A program made the position numbers and the translations under genes. The notes beneath the pieces are model-generated. The model was not told the DNA's origin and made no database searches. It was given only the letters and a program-made list of their open reading frames with translations. Shown here piece after piece: positions 16,481 to 24,733 of a stretch of 32,835 nucleotides of DNA (its first letter is position 1; every line of letters starts with the position of its first letter). The DNA lies in the NCBI GenBank assembly GCA_903825765.1, contig CAIKBU010000035.1:1-32835 (forward strand). Reading direction: 5' to 3'. The stretch comes from an uncultured Actinomycetes bacterium. GTDB lineage: Bacteria > Actinomycetota > Acidimicrobiia > Acidimicrobiales > RAAP-2.

Positions 16481-16483
16481 TAT
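16478..16483 (+). promoter_or_regulatory. SOS-controlled -10 element of recA
   Basis: TAGTAT overlaps the end of the LexA operator and would give a leader of about 70 bases containing the AAGGAG ribosome-binding site. Confidence 0.5.
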
Positions 16484-16524
16484 GTTTACTCCAGCGGGGA
16501 ACGACCGATGTGACTGGGGGTCCC

Positions 16525-16530
16525 TAACGT
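16525..16530 (+). promoter_or_regulatory. Possible second, leaderless-type -10 of recA
   Basis: TAACGT ends 7 bases before GTG 16538, which is in frame with recA. It lies outside the LexA operator, so it could drive basal expression. Confidence 0.35.
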
Positions 16531-16561
16531 GCCTCAGGTGAAGAAAAACAAGGAGACAGCA

Positions 16562-17614
16562 ATGGCAACTGACGACCGCGCAAAGGCTCTCGAATCGGCA
16601 CTCGGCCAGATCGAGAAGCAGTTCGGTAAGGGTTCGGTTATGCGCATGGGGGAAAACCTCCACATGCAGATTGAATCGATTCCCACTGGTGCTTTGGCAC
16701 TGGACATGGCACTGGGCATTGGTGGCCTGCCCCGTGGTCGCATCATCGAGCTCTACGGCCCCGAATCCTCAGGTAAGTCAACTCTGGCTATGCACGCCGT
16801 CGCCGAGGCCCAGCGCAACGGTGGCGTCTGTGCCTACATTGACGCCGAGCACGCTATGGACCCGGTCTACGCACGGGCCATTGGAGTGAACATCGATGAC
16901 CTGCTTATTTCACAGCCCGACACCGGTGAGCAGGCACTCGAAATTGCCGACATGCTGATTCGCTCGGGCGCGCTCGACGTCATCGTCATTGACTCGGTGG
17001 CGGCCTTGACCCCACGCGCCGAAATCGAAGGCGACATGGGTGACTCGCACGTCGGTCTCCAGGCTCGTCTCATGAGCCAGGCGCTGCGCAAGTTGACCGG
17101 TGGCCTCTCGAAGTCCAACACCGTGGCTATCTTCATTAACCAGTTGCGCGAAAAGATTGGTGTCATGTACGGTTCGCCCGAAGTGACCCCCGGTGGTAAG
17201 GCGCTTAAGTTCTACGCCTCGGTGCGACTCGACATCCGTCGTATTGAGTCCATCAAGGACGGCACTGACGTCGTCGGTAACCGCACCCGCGTCAAGGTCG
17301 TGAAGAACAAGTGTGCCGCACCGTTCAAGCAGGCCGAGTTCGACATCATGTACGGCCAGGGTATTAGCCGTGAGGGATCCATCCTCGATGTCGCCGTGGA
17401 GTTGGGCTTCGTGAAGAAGGCCGGCGCATGGTTCACCTACGAAGGTGAGCAGATGGGTCAGGGTCGTGAGAACGTCAAGACGTTCTTGCGTGAGAACCCG
17501 GCCACCATGGTCGAAATCGACACCCGAGTGCGTGCCCACATGGCAGCGGCGCTGTTGCCCGCCGTCGAAGAAGATGCCGGTATCGACATCGACAGCCCAC
17601 TCTCGCTGGACTAA
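16562..17614 (+). CDS. recA: Recombinase RecA
   Basis: A 350-residue RecA, the DNA-dependent ATPase for homologous recombination and for LexA self-cleavage. Walker A is GPESSGKST (66-74), Walker B runs VIVID (140-144), loop L1 is near [10 protein letters not shown] and L2 within [13 protein letters not shown] and the following [13 protein letters not shown] 16562 has a good AAGGAG ribosome-binding site and gives the usual start [10 protein letters not shown]. An in-frame GTG at 16538 placed for a leaderless transcript could give an eight-residue N-terminal extension (MKKNKETA). Expression is expected to be SOS-controlled. A perfect hairpin terminator follows. The recX gene common next to actinobacterial recA is missing here. 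Confidence 0.98.
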   Translation: MATDDRAKALESALGQIEKQFGKGSVMRMGENLHMQIESIPTGALALDMALGIGGLPRGRIIELYGPESSGKSTLAMHAVAEAQRNGGVCAYIDAEHAMDPVYARAIGVNIDDLLISQPDTGEQALEIADMLIRSGALDVIVIDSVAALTPRAEIEGDMGDSHVGLQARLMSQALRKLTGGLSKSNTVAIFINQLREKIGVMYGSPEVTPGGKALKFYASVRLDIRRIESIKDGTDVVGNRTRVKVVKNKCAAPFKQAEFDIMYGQGISREGSILDVAVELGFVKKAGAWFTYEGEQMGQGRENVKTFLRENPATMVEIDTRVRAHMAAALLPAVEEDAGIDIDSPLSLD

Positions 17615-17630
17615 TACCGTCAGCAGTTGT

Positions 17631-17677
17631 AAGAAAGTGGTCTTTGGTGACACAAGTATGCCAAAGACCACTTTCTT
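17631..17677 (+). terminator. Terminator after recA
   Basis: A 17-bp perfect stem (17631-17647 with 17661-17677; it starts AAGAAAGTGG and pairs with CCACTTTCTT) with a 13-base loop, followed by U-rich ATTTCTG. It ends six bases before the ribosome-binding site of the next gene and could also act as an attenuator for it. Confidence 0.88.
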
Positions 17678-17695
17678 ATTTCTGAGGAGCTTCGA

Positions 17696-18502
17696 GTGCG
17701 AGTACTACAACGACTATCCGGTGCGCTTCTGTTCGTGAGTATGAGTCTGGCAACGTCGGCGTCCGCCTCGACGTCGCCCAGTACGGTCGTCACTTCGAAC
17801 ACTGTTGTTCACGGTTTCTTCAGGCACGATGTCTCACTGGATCACGGAGCGCTCACTATTACGCCGGTCGCTGGCGCGCCGGTGGTGAGTGCCACGATAC
17901 GTCGGCAGCTGCAATGGGCGGCGGGCAGTTGGCCGGCCGCATCAATCAAAGCGAGTGGCGTCGGTGTTGTCACGATCGATGCGTCACGCACCGCCACCAC
18001 ACAACAACCTCGAGTCACTGCCCTGAGACACGAGGTTGCTGCAATTGCGTTGATTCACGTCGATTCGACGTACCACTGCCCGATGATGTTGACGAGCGGG
18101 CACTACACCACGCAGGTCCCCGTCTCACAAGGGTGGTCTGCGGTTATCGTGCCCCTCGACCCGACGAAATCAGACGCAGTCTTCACCGCGTCGAGCCTTA
18201 TCTGCGGTCGTGTACGCAGGAATGCCGTAGTCACCGCGACCTACACCGAATCGGTCAATTGGCACCTTGGCAATGACGGAACGCGACCCGTCATTGTGGT
18301 GTCGGTGCCGGCGTGTGGCGTCATTAGTGAAACGGGGGGCGGGGGTAACGAACGCTCGGGGGTGTTCAGCTTCGGCGCAGTGGCGACGGTCATTGATCGG
18401 CCGCTGACCCGCTGCAGTCCGGCGACCACCGTGGACGAGGGGCCGAATTACGCGTCACCGACCACCACGCATCGTCGAACTGGTGTGAACGTTTCTTGGT
18501 GA
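17696..18502 (+). CDS. Secreted hypothetical protein
   Basis: A 268-residue exported protein from GTG 17696, preceded by GAGGAG with good spacing. Residues 1-25 form a signal peptide (basic start MRVLQRL, hydrophobic ALLFVSMSLA, cleavage near ASA). The mature part is beta-rich, with four cysteines (in YHCPMM, LICGR, PACGV and TRCSP) that could form two disulfides outside the cell, and a low-complexity Thr/Pro C-terminus. No family recognised. It lies between the recA terminator and an acyltransferase gene and may depend on read-through from recA or a local promoter I cannot identify. Confidence 0.85.
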   Translation: MRVLQRLSGALLFVSMSLATSASASTSPSTVVTSNTVVHGFFRHDVSLDHGALTITPVAGAPVVSATIRRQLQWAAGSWPAASIKASGVGVVTIDASRTATTQQPRVTALRHEVAAIALIHVDSTYHCPMMLTSGHYTTQVPVSQGWSAVIVPLDPTKSDAVFTASSLICGRVRRNAVVTATYTESVNWHLGNDGTRPVIVVSVPACGVISETGGGGNERSGVFSFGAVATVIDRPLTRCSPATTVDEGPNYASPTTTHRRTGVNVSW

Positions 18503-18543
18503 ATCTCCGCTTCATCACACCGTTGACGTTCTGAACTGACCAC

Positions 18544-18549
18544 TAGCGT
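18544..18549 (+). promoter_or_regulatory. -10 element of the acyltransferase-MFS operon
   Basis: TAGCGT ends 7 bases before GTG 18557, with no ribosome-binding site; leaderless type. It places the start downstream of the GTG at 18548, which overlaps the hexamer itself. Confidence 0.6.
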
Positions 18550-18556
18550 GGTCCCC

Positions 18557-19198
18557 GTGACCGCTCGACTTCGCTTCCGACGTTGGCTGGGTGCGCGGGT
18601 CCGAGCAACGCGCGCTTACGCAAATGACGTGGCGACCATTGGCCCCGACGACGCCTACGCCCGACGGTTCTACTTCTTTGATCGGGGCGCTGGACTACTG
18701 GCCCCACAGGGCACGATCTACAACGAACGCTACATAGCCCTGGGTCGCGACACGTTGATTGGCCCACTGGTGACATTGTCGGTGGGCATGTCACCCGACC
18801 AGGAGATGATGAATGCTCCCGTCATCACCATCGGTGAGCGCTGCATTATTGGACGAGGCTCTCACCTGATTGGCCACTGGTCGATTGAGTTGGGCGACGA
18901 TATTCAAATTGGTCCCAACGTGTACATCACGGATCAGAACCATTCGTACGAGGACCCTGATGCCCCCGTCGGTTGGCAACCCCCGAGTGAAGAGGGTGTC
19001 GTGATTGGTTCGGGCAGTTGGATTGGCACCAACGCCGTAATTTTGCCCGGGGCGCATCTCGGGAGAAATACCACTGTGGCCGCCGGTGCCGTGGTGCGGG
19101 GGCGATTTCCTGACGCGGTGGTGTTAGGCGGCGTACCGGCTCGTATTTTGCGACACTACGTCGCCAACGAGGGGTGGCGTGAGGGGGCGCCGGCATGA
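18557..19198 (+). CDS. Hexapeptide-repeat acyltransferase
   Basis: A 213-residue protein with a left-handed beta-helix made of I/V/L-G-x4 hexapeptides: ITIGERCIIGRGSHLIGHWS, then IELGDDIQIGPNVYI, and after an insertion VVIGSGSWIGTNAVILPGA with LGRNTTVAAGAVV. The loop between the two coils (TDQNHSYEDPD) contains a His usual in the xenobiotic/maltose O-acetyltransferase group. These trimeric enzymes move acetyl or other acyl groups from CoA to sugars or antibiotics; the acceptor is unknown. The N-terminal 50 residues are basic. The stop overlaps the start of an MFS exporter (ATGA), so the pair is coupled and could process and export one compound. Confidence 0.9.
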   Translation: MTARLRFRRWLGARVRATRAYANDVATIGPDDAYARRFYFFDRGAGLLAPQGTIYNERYIALGRDTLIGPLVTLSVGMSPDQEMMNAPVITIGERCIIGRGSHLIGHWSIELGDDIQIGPNVYITDQNHSYEDPDAPVGWQPPSEEGVVIGSGSWIGTNAVILPGAHLGRNTTVAAGAVVRGRFPDAVVLGGVPARILRHYVANEGWREGAPA

Positions 19199-20478
19199 GT
19201 CTGTGGGGTCTTGACGTTGCGCCACTGCGCGCCTCGAAGGAATTTCGTCGGCTCTATATCGCCAGTGCGGTGACGGCGCTGGGCACGCAAGCCACCTACG
19301 TCACGATGCCCTACCAACTCAAAGAGCTCACGCACTCGCCGTTGCAGGTTGGCGCACTCGGCTTGGCCGAACTCGTGCCACTCGTGTTCTGCGGCCTCTA
19401 CGGTGGCATCTTGGCCGACCGCATGAATCGCCGCCGCCTCATCATCACGATGGAGGCGTTGCTGATGCTGACCACGGCCCTCATATTCGCAAACGCGCTC
19501 CTCGGTCACCCTTCCATCGTCATTCTCTACGTGACCGCCTTCTTTAATGCCGCCGTGTCGAGCCTGCAGCGGCCCAGTATTGCGGCACTCAATCAGTCCT
19601 TCGTCCCGCACGACCTCCAACGAAGTGCGTCCACCTTGCAGATGATTAGTGGGACGACGGCGTCAATCATTGGCCCCGTGACCGGCGGTCTCGCCGCGGT
19701 GGCGCTGGGAGCGCAGTTCGTCTACGGCGCCAATCTTCTGACGTTCTGCGCCTCACTCATCTTGTTGTCGCGGCTTAGCCGTCAGGACACCCCCGTGGTC
19801 AGTGACCAGAGTGACCGTGCCGCCTTCCGCGCGGGTCTGGATTTCCTCCGCTCACGTCCCGACATCATTGGCACCTACGTGATTGACCTCGTGGCCATGG
19901 TCGTGGCCTTTCCGGTCGCGATGCTGCCCTTCGTCGCGAGCCGATTCCACGAGACCTACGCACTCTCACTCCTGTACGGCGCGATGCCCGTCGGGGCGCT
20001 GGTGGCGTCGGTGACGTCGGGTTGGTCTACGCGTGTCCACCACTACGGGCGTGCGGTCGTGGCCGCTGCAATCACCTGGGGCCTCGGTATCGCGGTCTTT
20101 GGCTTGTCCTCTTCTCTCACGCTGGCGCTGATTGGACTGGTTGTCGCCGGCGGGGCGGACGCCTTGAGTGCGGTCTTTCGCGCCACCATGTGGAACGAGT
20201 CCATTCGCCCCGATATCCGCGGTCGGATGGCGGGAATGGAGATGATCTCGTACTCCATTGGGCCAACAGCGGGTCAGTTCCGGGCCGGGCTGATGGCGGC
20301 GTGGACCTCGTTACGCTTTTCGCTCACCGCCGGTGGCCTCGGCTGCAGCGCTGCAGTGGCCGGCGTCGCGGGCGCCCTTCCGTCCCTGTGGCGATTTGAC
20401 GTTCGCACCGACGTCCACGTCGCGGAGGTTCGAGAACTGCGGTCCGCCGAAGCGTCGAATGAGACGCGCGAGAACTAA
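19195..20478 (+). CDS. MFS transporter, EntS/MFS_3-like exporter
   Basis: A 427-residue major facilitator with about 12 membrane segments. The cytoplasmic loop after helix 2 shows the MFS signature GGILADRMNRRRLII, and the start EFRRLYIASAVTALGTQATYVTMPYQL (abbreviated here EFRRL...PYQL) fits the MFS_3/enterobactin-exporter subgroup, which extrudes siderophores or drugs. Substrate is not known. ATG 19195 overlaps the acyltransferase stop. The C-terminus is an acidic cytoplasmic tail. A new promoter for serB starts immediately after its stop. Confidence 0.92.
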   Translation: MSLWGLDVAPLRASKEFRRLYIASAVTALGTQATYVTMPYQLKELTHSPLQVGALGLAELVPLVFCGLYGGILADRMNRRRLIITMEALLMLTTALIFANALLGHPSIVILYVTAFFNAAVSSLQRPSIAALNQSFVPHDLQRSASTLQMISGTTASIIGPVTGGLAAVALGAQFVYGANLLTFCASLILLSRLSRQDTPVVSDQSDRAAFRAGLDFLRSRPDIIGTYVIDLVAMVVAFPVAMLPFVASRFHETYALSLLYGAMPVGALVASVTSGWSTRVHHYGRAVVAAAITWGLGIAVFGLSSSLTLALIGLVVAGGADALSAVFRATMWNESIRPDIRGRMAGMEMISYSIGPTAGQFRAGLMAAWTSLRFSLTAGGLGCSAAVAGVAGALPSLWRFDVRTDVHVAEVRELRSAEASNETREN

Positions 20479-20484
20479 TACGCT
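20479..20484 (+). promoter_or_regulatory. -10 element of serB
   Basis: TACGCT begins at the base after the MFS stop codon and ends 6 bases before GTG 20491; leaderless type. Confidence 0.6.
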
Positions 20485-20490
20485 TAGGGG

Positions 20491-21669
20491 GTGCCTCAGA
20501 CCTACCTCGTTACCGTCAGCGGCCCCGACCGAATCGGGGTAGGCGCGGAACTCTTTGCCGCGCTCGACCGTGTGGTGGCCCGGGGCGGACACTTGGCCGA
20601 CGTGGGTCAGATCACGATTCGCGGCGCCTTAGTGCTTTGTGGTGAGGTGACGGTGCCCGATGAGATCACCGAGGCTGACGTTCGCCACGCCGTTTCACTG
20701 AGTGATATCGAGCGCGATGGCATCACCGCCACGGTTGAGCTCGTCACCGTGTCCGACGAATCGAGCGGTAGTCGGCTTCTGGTCACCGTACTGGCCAAGA
20801 CGGTCGGGCCACACCAATTGAATGACGTCTTTTCTGCCTTCGCCCGCGTGGGGGCTACCTGCGAACGCATTGTTCACCTCGCCACCTACCCCGTTGACTG
20901 CTACGAGCTCGTGGTGCGAAGCGCTGACCACGCCGCGCTGCGCGAACAGGTCACCAGGGCGGCCAAGAACAACGGACTCGACGTGGCAATTCAACGAGCC
21001 GGACTGCACCGGCGCGCGAAGCACCTCGTGGTCATGGACGCCGACTCCACGTTGCTGCAGGACGAAGTAATCGACCTCCTGGCCGAGGAGTGCAATTGCG
21101 CTGAAGCAGTGGCCGCCATCACCGAACGGGCGATGGCCGGTGAACTGGACTTCGCCGAATCACTCCGCGAGCGCGTGGCGTTGCTCGCGGGACTTGATGC
21201 GTCGGTGCTCGACACCGTGCGCGCGAAATTGCGACTCACCCCCGGCGCTCGAACGTTGCTACGCACACTGCAACGACTGGGCTACGTGCCCGCGGTGGTA
21301 TCGGGCGGTTTCGTTGAAGTCCTCGCTCCACTGTTGCGCGAACTCCAAGTCGACTACCTCGAGGCCAATGAACTCGAGATTGTCGATGGCAAGTTGACCG
21401 GCCGGCTGTCGGCGCCGATCGTGGACCGAGCCGCCAAAGCCCGAGCGCTGCAGCGGTTCGCCGCCCAAGTCGGCGTACCGCTCGAGCAGACGGTGGCCGT
21501 GGGCGATGGAGCGAACGACATCGACATGATTTCGGTCGCCGGACTCGGCATTGCCTTCAACGCCAAGCCGGTCGTGCGCGAGCACGCTGACGCGGCGCTG
21601 TCGGTGCCGTATTTGGACGCGGTGCTGTACTTCCTCGGTATTAGTCGCGAGGAAATTGAGGCGGACTAG
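20491..21669 (+). CDS. serB: Phosphoserine phosphatase SerB with N-terminal ACT-type domains
   Basis: A 392-residue enzyme of the last step of serine biosynthesis. Residues 1-170 form two ACT-like regulatory segments (TYLVTVSGPDRIGVGAELF; SRLLVTVLAKTVGPHQLNDV). The HAD phosphatase domain begins with D183-A-D185-S-T, the nucleophile and acid/base aspartates, continues with the Ser motif VVSGGFVEVL, and ends in VGDGANDIDM that holds the magnesium-binding aspartates. GTG 20491 is the first start and is placed for a leaderless transcript. The long N-terminal extension is like that of mycobacterial SerB2 and suggests feedback by serine, though this is inferred from the family. Confidence 0.96.
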   Translation: MPQTYLVTVSGPDRIGVGAELFAALDRVVARGGHLADVGQITIRGALVLCGEVTVPDEITEADVRHAVSLSDIERDGITATVELVTVSDESSGSRLLVTVLAKTVGPHQLNDVFSAFARVGATCERIVHLATYPVDCYELVVRSADHAALREQVTRAAKNNGLDVAIQRAGLHRRAKHLVVMDADSTLLQDEVIDLLAEECNCAEAVAAITERAMAGELDFAESLRERVALLAGLDASVLDTVRAKLRLTPGARTLLRTLQRLGYVPAVVSGGFVEVLAPLLRELQVDYLEANELEIVDGKLTGRLSAPIVDRAAKARALQRFAAQVGVPLEQTVAVGDGANDIDMISVAGLGIAFNAKPVVREHADAALSVPYLDAVLYFLGISREEIEAD

Positions 21670-21675
21670 GGGCTC

Positions 21676-21696
21676 GTGTCGTCGTCGCGACGACAC
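21676..21696. terminator. Convergent hairpin between serB and pepP
   Basis: Perfect 9-bp stem GTGTCGTCG/CGACGACAC around a TCG loop, between two convergent genes. No T tract, so it is a weak or Rho-assisted terminator candidate. Confidence 0.55.
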
Positions 21697-21715
21697 GACG
21701 CACTGGTGCTTTCCG

Positions 21716-23209
21716 CTACGAGCGAGATAAGTCGCCCGGTCCCTCGGCCCACAACGCGGCCATCCACGACTCGATGGCGTCGGGATCGCGTGGTAGAGCC
21801 GCCGACAGATTGACCGCACCATCGTTGGTAATCAGAATGTCGTCTTCGATGCGAATACCAATACCGCGGTACTCCTCGGGAACGGTGAGGTCGTTCCACT
21901 GGAAGTAGAGACCTGGTTCGACCGTCATGACGTAGCCGGCCTCGAGGGATCCTTCGTTGTGGGCGTCTCGCGACAACGTGCAGTCGTGCACGTCGAGACC
22001 CAGCATGTGGCTCGTGCCGTGCAGGGTGTAGCGCCGGTGGAGCTGGCGATCCTTTCGCAAAATGGTGTCGATGTCGTGGTCCAAGATGCCCAGTTCGACC
22101 AGGCCTTCGGCGAGCACTCGCGTGGCGGTCTGGTGCGACGTGATGAAGGGGATACCGGGACGCAAGGCGGCGATTGCTGCGTTGGAAGCGCGCAGCACGA
22201 TGTCGTAGAGGCGACGCTGGGCGGGCGAGAACCGGCCATTCACTGGCATGGTTCGCGTGACGTCGGCGGTGTAGAGCTCGTTCACTTCGACGCCGGCGTC
22301 AAGCAAAAGGAGGTCGCCATCCTTCACTGGTCCATTGTTTTCCATCCAGTGCAAGATGGTGGCGTTCGACCCCGACGCGGCAATGGTGTTGTAGCCAACG
22401 TCATTGCCCTCGACTCGAGCTCGTAGGTTGAAAACACCTTCAATGACGCGCTCGCCACGCCGCTGAGCGGTGGGGAGAGCACGCACAACGTCCTCGAAGC
22501 CGAGAATGGTGAAGTCCACGGCCGCTCGCAGCTGGGCAATCTCAAACGCATCCTTTACGAGACGGTGATCACTCAAGGTGGCGGCAATCATGGCGTCACG
22601 AGGGGCGGCGGCCACCATGACGTCAACTGGTGCATCGACACCACGTTCGACCAGAATCTCGGTGCCGGCGAGGCCGGCGAGGTCGTCACGCAAGAGCGCC
22701 AGGTCGCGAGTGGCAATGGCGAAGTACTGAGCGGTTTCACGGAGGCCCCGACGGGCGCCGACCCAGAGTTCGCCGTAGCGAGAATCGGTAAAGAATTCGT
22801 GCGTCGACTGGTCTCGCCGCGGCGCCACGTACAAGGTGGCGACGTGACCGCCGGCCACGGGCGTCATGACGAGAACGACGTCGGCGTCTTGGCAACCGGT
22901 GAGGTAGTAAAAGTCCACGGTGGTGCGGAAGCGGTAGTCGGTGTCGTGACTACGCACTTTGTAGTTGCCGGAGGGAATGACCAAGGTGGCGCCCGGCAGC
23001 GCTCGTGATAGTGCGTCGCGTCGAGCGGCGAAGCGAGCCACTTCGGGATGCTGATCGGAGGGGAGCGGCGGCGTTTGCCACTTGTGCGTCATGTGATCGG
23101 TCAGGGCCCGTGGCATGGGCGGCCGATGAGCACCGGTGTAGACCCAGTGTTCAGAAATGGGGTGGTCGGCGGAGACGTCTGGTTCGGGTGCGGAAGGCCA
23201 ACTAGTCAT
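21716..23209 (-). CDS. pepP: Xaa-Pro aminopeptidase (M24B family)
   Basis: A 497-residue cytoplasmic metallopeptidase removing N-terminal residues before proline. An aminopeptidase-P N-terminal domain (about 55-210) precedes the pita-bread catalytic domain with all five metal ligands in order: D in LLLDAGVE, D in YTADVTRTMP, H in HGTSHMLGLDVHD, E in TVEPGLYF and E in IRIEDDIL. An extra 45-residue N-terminal stretch mentions WVYTGAHRPPMP, seen in other actinobacterial homologues as I recall. ATG 23209 lies 6 bases after a TAACGT -10 with no ribosome-binding site (leaderless). bioY lies 26 bases upstream on the same strand. Confidence 0.95.
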   Translation of the reverse strand: MTSWPSAPEPDVSADHPISEHWVYTGAHRPPMPRALTDHMTHKWQTPPLPSDQHPEVARFAARRDALSRALPGATLVIPSGNYKVRSHDTDYRFRTTVDFYYLTGCQDADVVLVMTPVAGGHVATLYVAPRRDQSTHEFFTDSRYGELWVGARRGLRETAQYFAIATRDLALLRDDLAGLAGTEILVERGVDAPVDVMVAAAPRDAMIAATLSDHRLVKDAFEIAQLRAAVDFTILGFEDVVRALPTAQRRGERVIEGVFNLRARVEGNDVGYNTIAASGSNATILHWMENNGPVKDGDLLLLDAGVEVNELYTADVTRTMPVNGRFSPAQRRLYDIVLRASNAAIAALRPGIPFITSHQTATRVLAEGLVELGILDHDIDTILRKDRQLHRRYTLHGTSHMLGLDVHDCTLSRDAHNEGSLEAGYVMTVEPGLYFQWNDLTVPEEYRGIGIRIEDDILITNDGAVNLSAALPRDPDAIESWMAALWAEGPGDLSRS

Positions 23210-23215
23210 TCGCCA

Positions 23216-23221
23216 ACGTTA
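23216..23221 (-). promoter_or_regulatory. -10 element of pepP
   Basis: TAACGT on the minus strand, 6 bases before ATG 23209, in the 26-base gap after bioY; leaderless type. Confidence 0.6.
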
Positions 23222-23235
23222 TCGTCAGCGGTGCG

Positions 23236-23829
23236 CTACTGGGCGTTGGTGTCAACCAAGCGGCGTGCGCCTGGCAACAAGGTACCCGCGACGACGGCCT
23301 TCGCGATGTCCCAGACGAGGAAGGGCACAAGGCCGTTCGTAATGCCCCAGCTCAGTGGCTGGTGGTAGGTGTGGGCCAGCCACGGCACGCCAATGGCGTA
23401 GATGGCGAGTTCGCCCAATACGAAGAGCCCAATGGCACTCGACACCGTGCGGTCATTGCCCTTGGCGGCGAGCCAACTCATGAGCGCCGAGGCCACGATG
23501 AAGCCAAGGAGGTACCCGAGCAGCGCCTTGACGTTGGTGTAGCCCGAGGCGTGTCCGGCAAACCATGGCACGCCCGCTAGTCCAGCGACGAGGTAGAGCG
23601 CCAGTGCGGCAATGGCGCGTCGGAGGCCGAACGTGGCCCCGACGACCAGCACGCCGAGTGTCTGGCCAGTGAACGGAACGACGAAGGGGTGCACGGTCCA
23701 CGAGATCTGGGCCAGAGCGCCGACGAAAGCCGCACCGAGGAGGGCGAACGTGGCGTCGGTACGAAGCGTTGGCTTCACGAGTGTGTCGAGGACGGTACGA
23801 CGCTGAGGTGAAACGGCAATGGTAGACAT
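23236..23829 (-). CDS. bioY: Biotin transporter S component BioY
   Basis: A 197-residue membrane protein with about six hydrophobic segments. It has the BioY hallmarks VPFTGQTLGVLVVGATFGLRRA (abbreviated VPFTGQT...LRRA) after the second helix, LYLVAGLAGVPWFAG with the Gly-x-Pro-x-Phe motif, and GYLLGFIVAS. BioY binds biotin and works alone or with an ECF energising module, whose genes are not in this window. ATG 23829 has a clear AAGGAG ribosome-binding site; the longer frame to 23940 would overlap rmlA. A TACCCT -10 lies 26 bases upstream, so this gene has a leadered mRNA unlike its neighbour pepP. Confidence 0.95.
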   Translation of the reverse strand: MSTIAVSPQRRTVLDTLVKPTLRTDATFALLGAAFVGALAQISWTVHPFVVPFTGQTLGVLVVGATFGLRRAIAALALYLVAGLAGVPWFAGHASGYTNVKALLGYLLGFIVASALMSWLAAKGNDRTVSSAIGLFVLGELAIYAIGVPWLAHTYHQPLSWGITNGLVPFLVWDIAKAVVAGTLLPGARRLVDTNAQ

Positions 23830-23855
23830 GGTGACTCCTTCGTCAATTTCGATAC

Positions 23856-23861
23856 AGGGTA
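23856..23861 (-). promoter_or_regulatory. -10 element of bioY
   Basis: TACCCT on the minus strand, giving a leader of about 20 bases with the AAGGAG ribosome-binding site at 23840-23835. No biotin-repressor palindrome was recognised nearby. Confidence 0.4.
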
Positions 23862-23896
23862 GCAAACCCGTTTCGTCATCGCGGGTTACTGCTCGG

Positions 23897-24682
23897 TTAG
23901 TCAATCCAGCCGTGATCACGGGCGATTTGCTCCGGGTCACCGATGCGGAAACCAGTGCGGTGTTGCAACGCGCGAATGAGGCCGCCGGCCTCGTAGAGCG
24001 ACTCGTGCGTTCCGGTGTCCAGCCAGGTCACCGCGCGAGACAAGGTCTGAACATGCAGTTCGCCGAGTTCGAGGTAGGCGTTATTGAGGGCCGTGATTTC
24101 AAGTTCGCCGCGGGCACTGGGCGACAAGGTCTTGGCGAGTGCCGAGGCCTTTTCGTCATAAAAGTAGAGACCGGGAATAGCGAAGTGTGATTTCGGCTCC
24201 TTCGGCTTTTCTTCGATGGAGACAACACGACCATCGTCATCGAATTCGACCACGCCGTACGCCGAGGGATCGGCCACTTCGTAGGCGTAAATCAAGGCCC
24301 CCGTGACGTCCGTATTGGTTTCGAGCTGCGTACCGAGGCCGGGGCCGTGGAACAGGTTGTCACCGAGAATGAGGGCGCATTTGTCGCCGTTGAGGAACGC
24401 TTCGCCGAGGATGAGCGCTTGCGCGAGGCCATCGGGCTTGTCTTGCACGACCCAGGAGATCTCGAGCCCGAGGTGGCTACCGTCACCGAGCAGGCGCTGG
24501 AAGGCCGGCTGGTCGTGGGGCGTGGTGATGAGGAGAATCTCGCGTATGCCACTCAACATCAGCGTGCTGAGTGGATAGTAAATCATCGGCTTGTCGTAGA
24601 CGGGGAGCAGTTGCTTCGACACCGCACGCGTAATCGGGTAGAGACGCGTGCCACTGCCGCCGGCCAAAATGATTCCCTTCAC
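23897..24682 (-). CDS. rmlA: Glucose-1-phosphate thymidylyltransferase RmlA
   Basis: A 261-residue nucleotidyltransferase making dTDP-glucose from dTTP and glucose-1-phosphate, the first step of dTDP-deoxysugar synthesis. The nucleotide-binding motif [16 protein letters not shown] stands at the start, followed by [33 protein letters not shown] and [12 protein letters not shown] 24682 is chosen because it yields the canonical MKGIILAGG start and sits 6 bases after a TATACT -10; a longer frame to 24808 is rejected. The protein ends at HGWID, about 25-30 residues before the end of many homologues, so it lacks the usual C-terminal helices. It diverges from rmlB. Confidence 0.95.
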   Translation of the reverse strand: MKGIILAGGSGTRLYPITRAVSKQLLPVYDKPMIYYPLSTLMLSGIREILLITTPHDQPAFQRLLGDGSHLGLEISWVVQDKPDGLAQALILGEAFLNGDKCALILGDNLFHGPGLGTQLETNTDVTGALIYAYEVADPSAYGVVEFDDDGRVVSIEEKPKEPKSHFAIPGLYFYDEKASALAKTLSPSARGELEITALNNAYLELGELHVQTLSRAVTWLDTGTHESLYEAGGLIRALQHRTGFRIGDPEQIARDHGWID

Positions 24683-24687
24683 ATCAT

Positions 24688-24694
24688 TAGTATA
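24688..24694. promoter_or_regulatory. Bidirectional -10 between rmlA and rmlB
   Basis: The heptamer TAGTATA reads TAGTAT on the plus strand (24688-24693) and TATACT on the minus strand (24694-24689). The minus hexamer is 6 bases before the rmlA GTG; the plus hexamer would give rmlB a leader of about 34 bases with GAGG. Confidence 0.5.
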
Positions 24695-24733
24695 GGAAGC
24701 GTTCATCCTTCTCTTTTTGACCGAGGTATTTCT

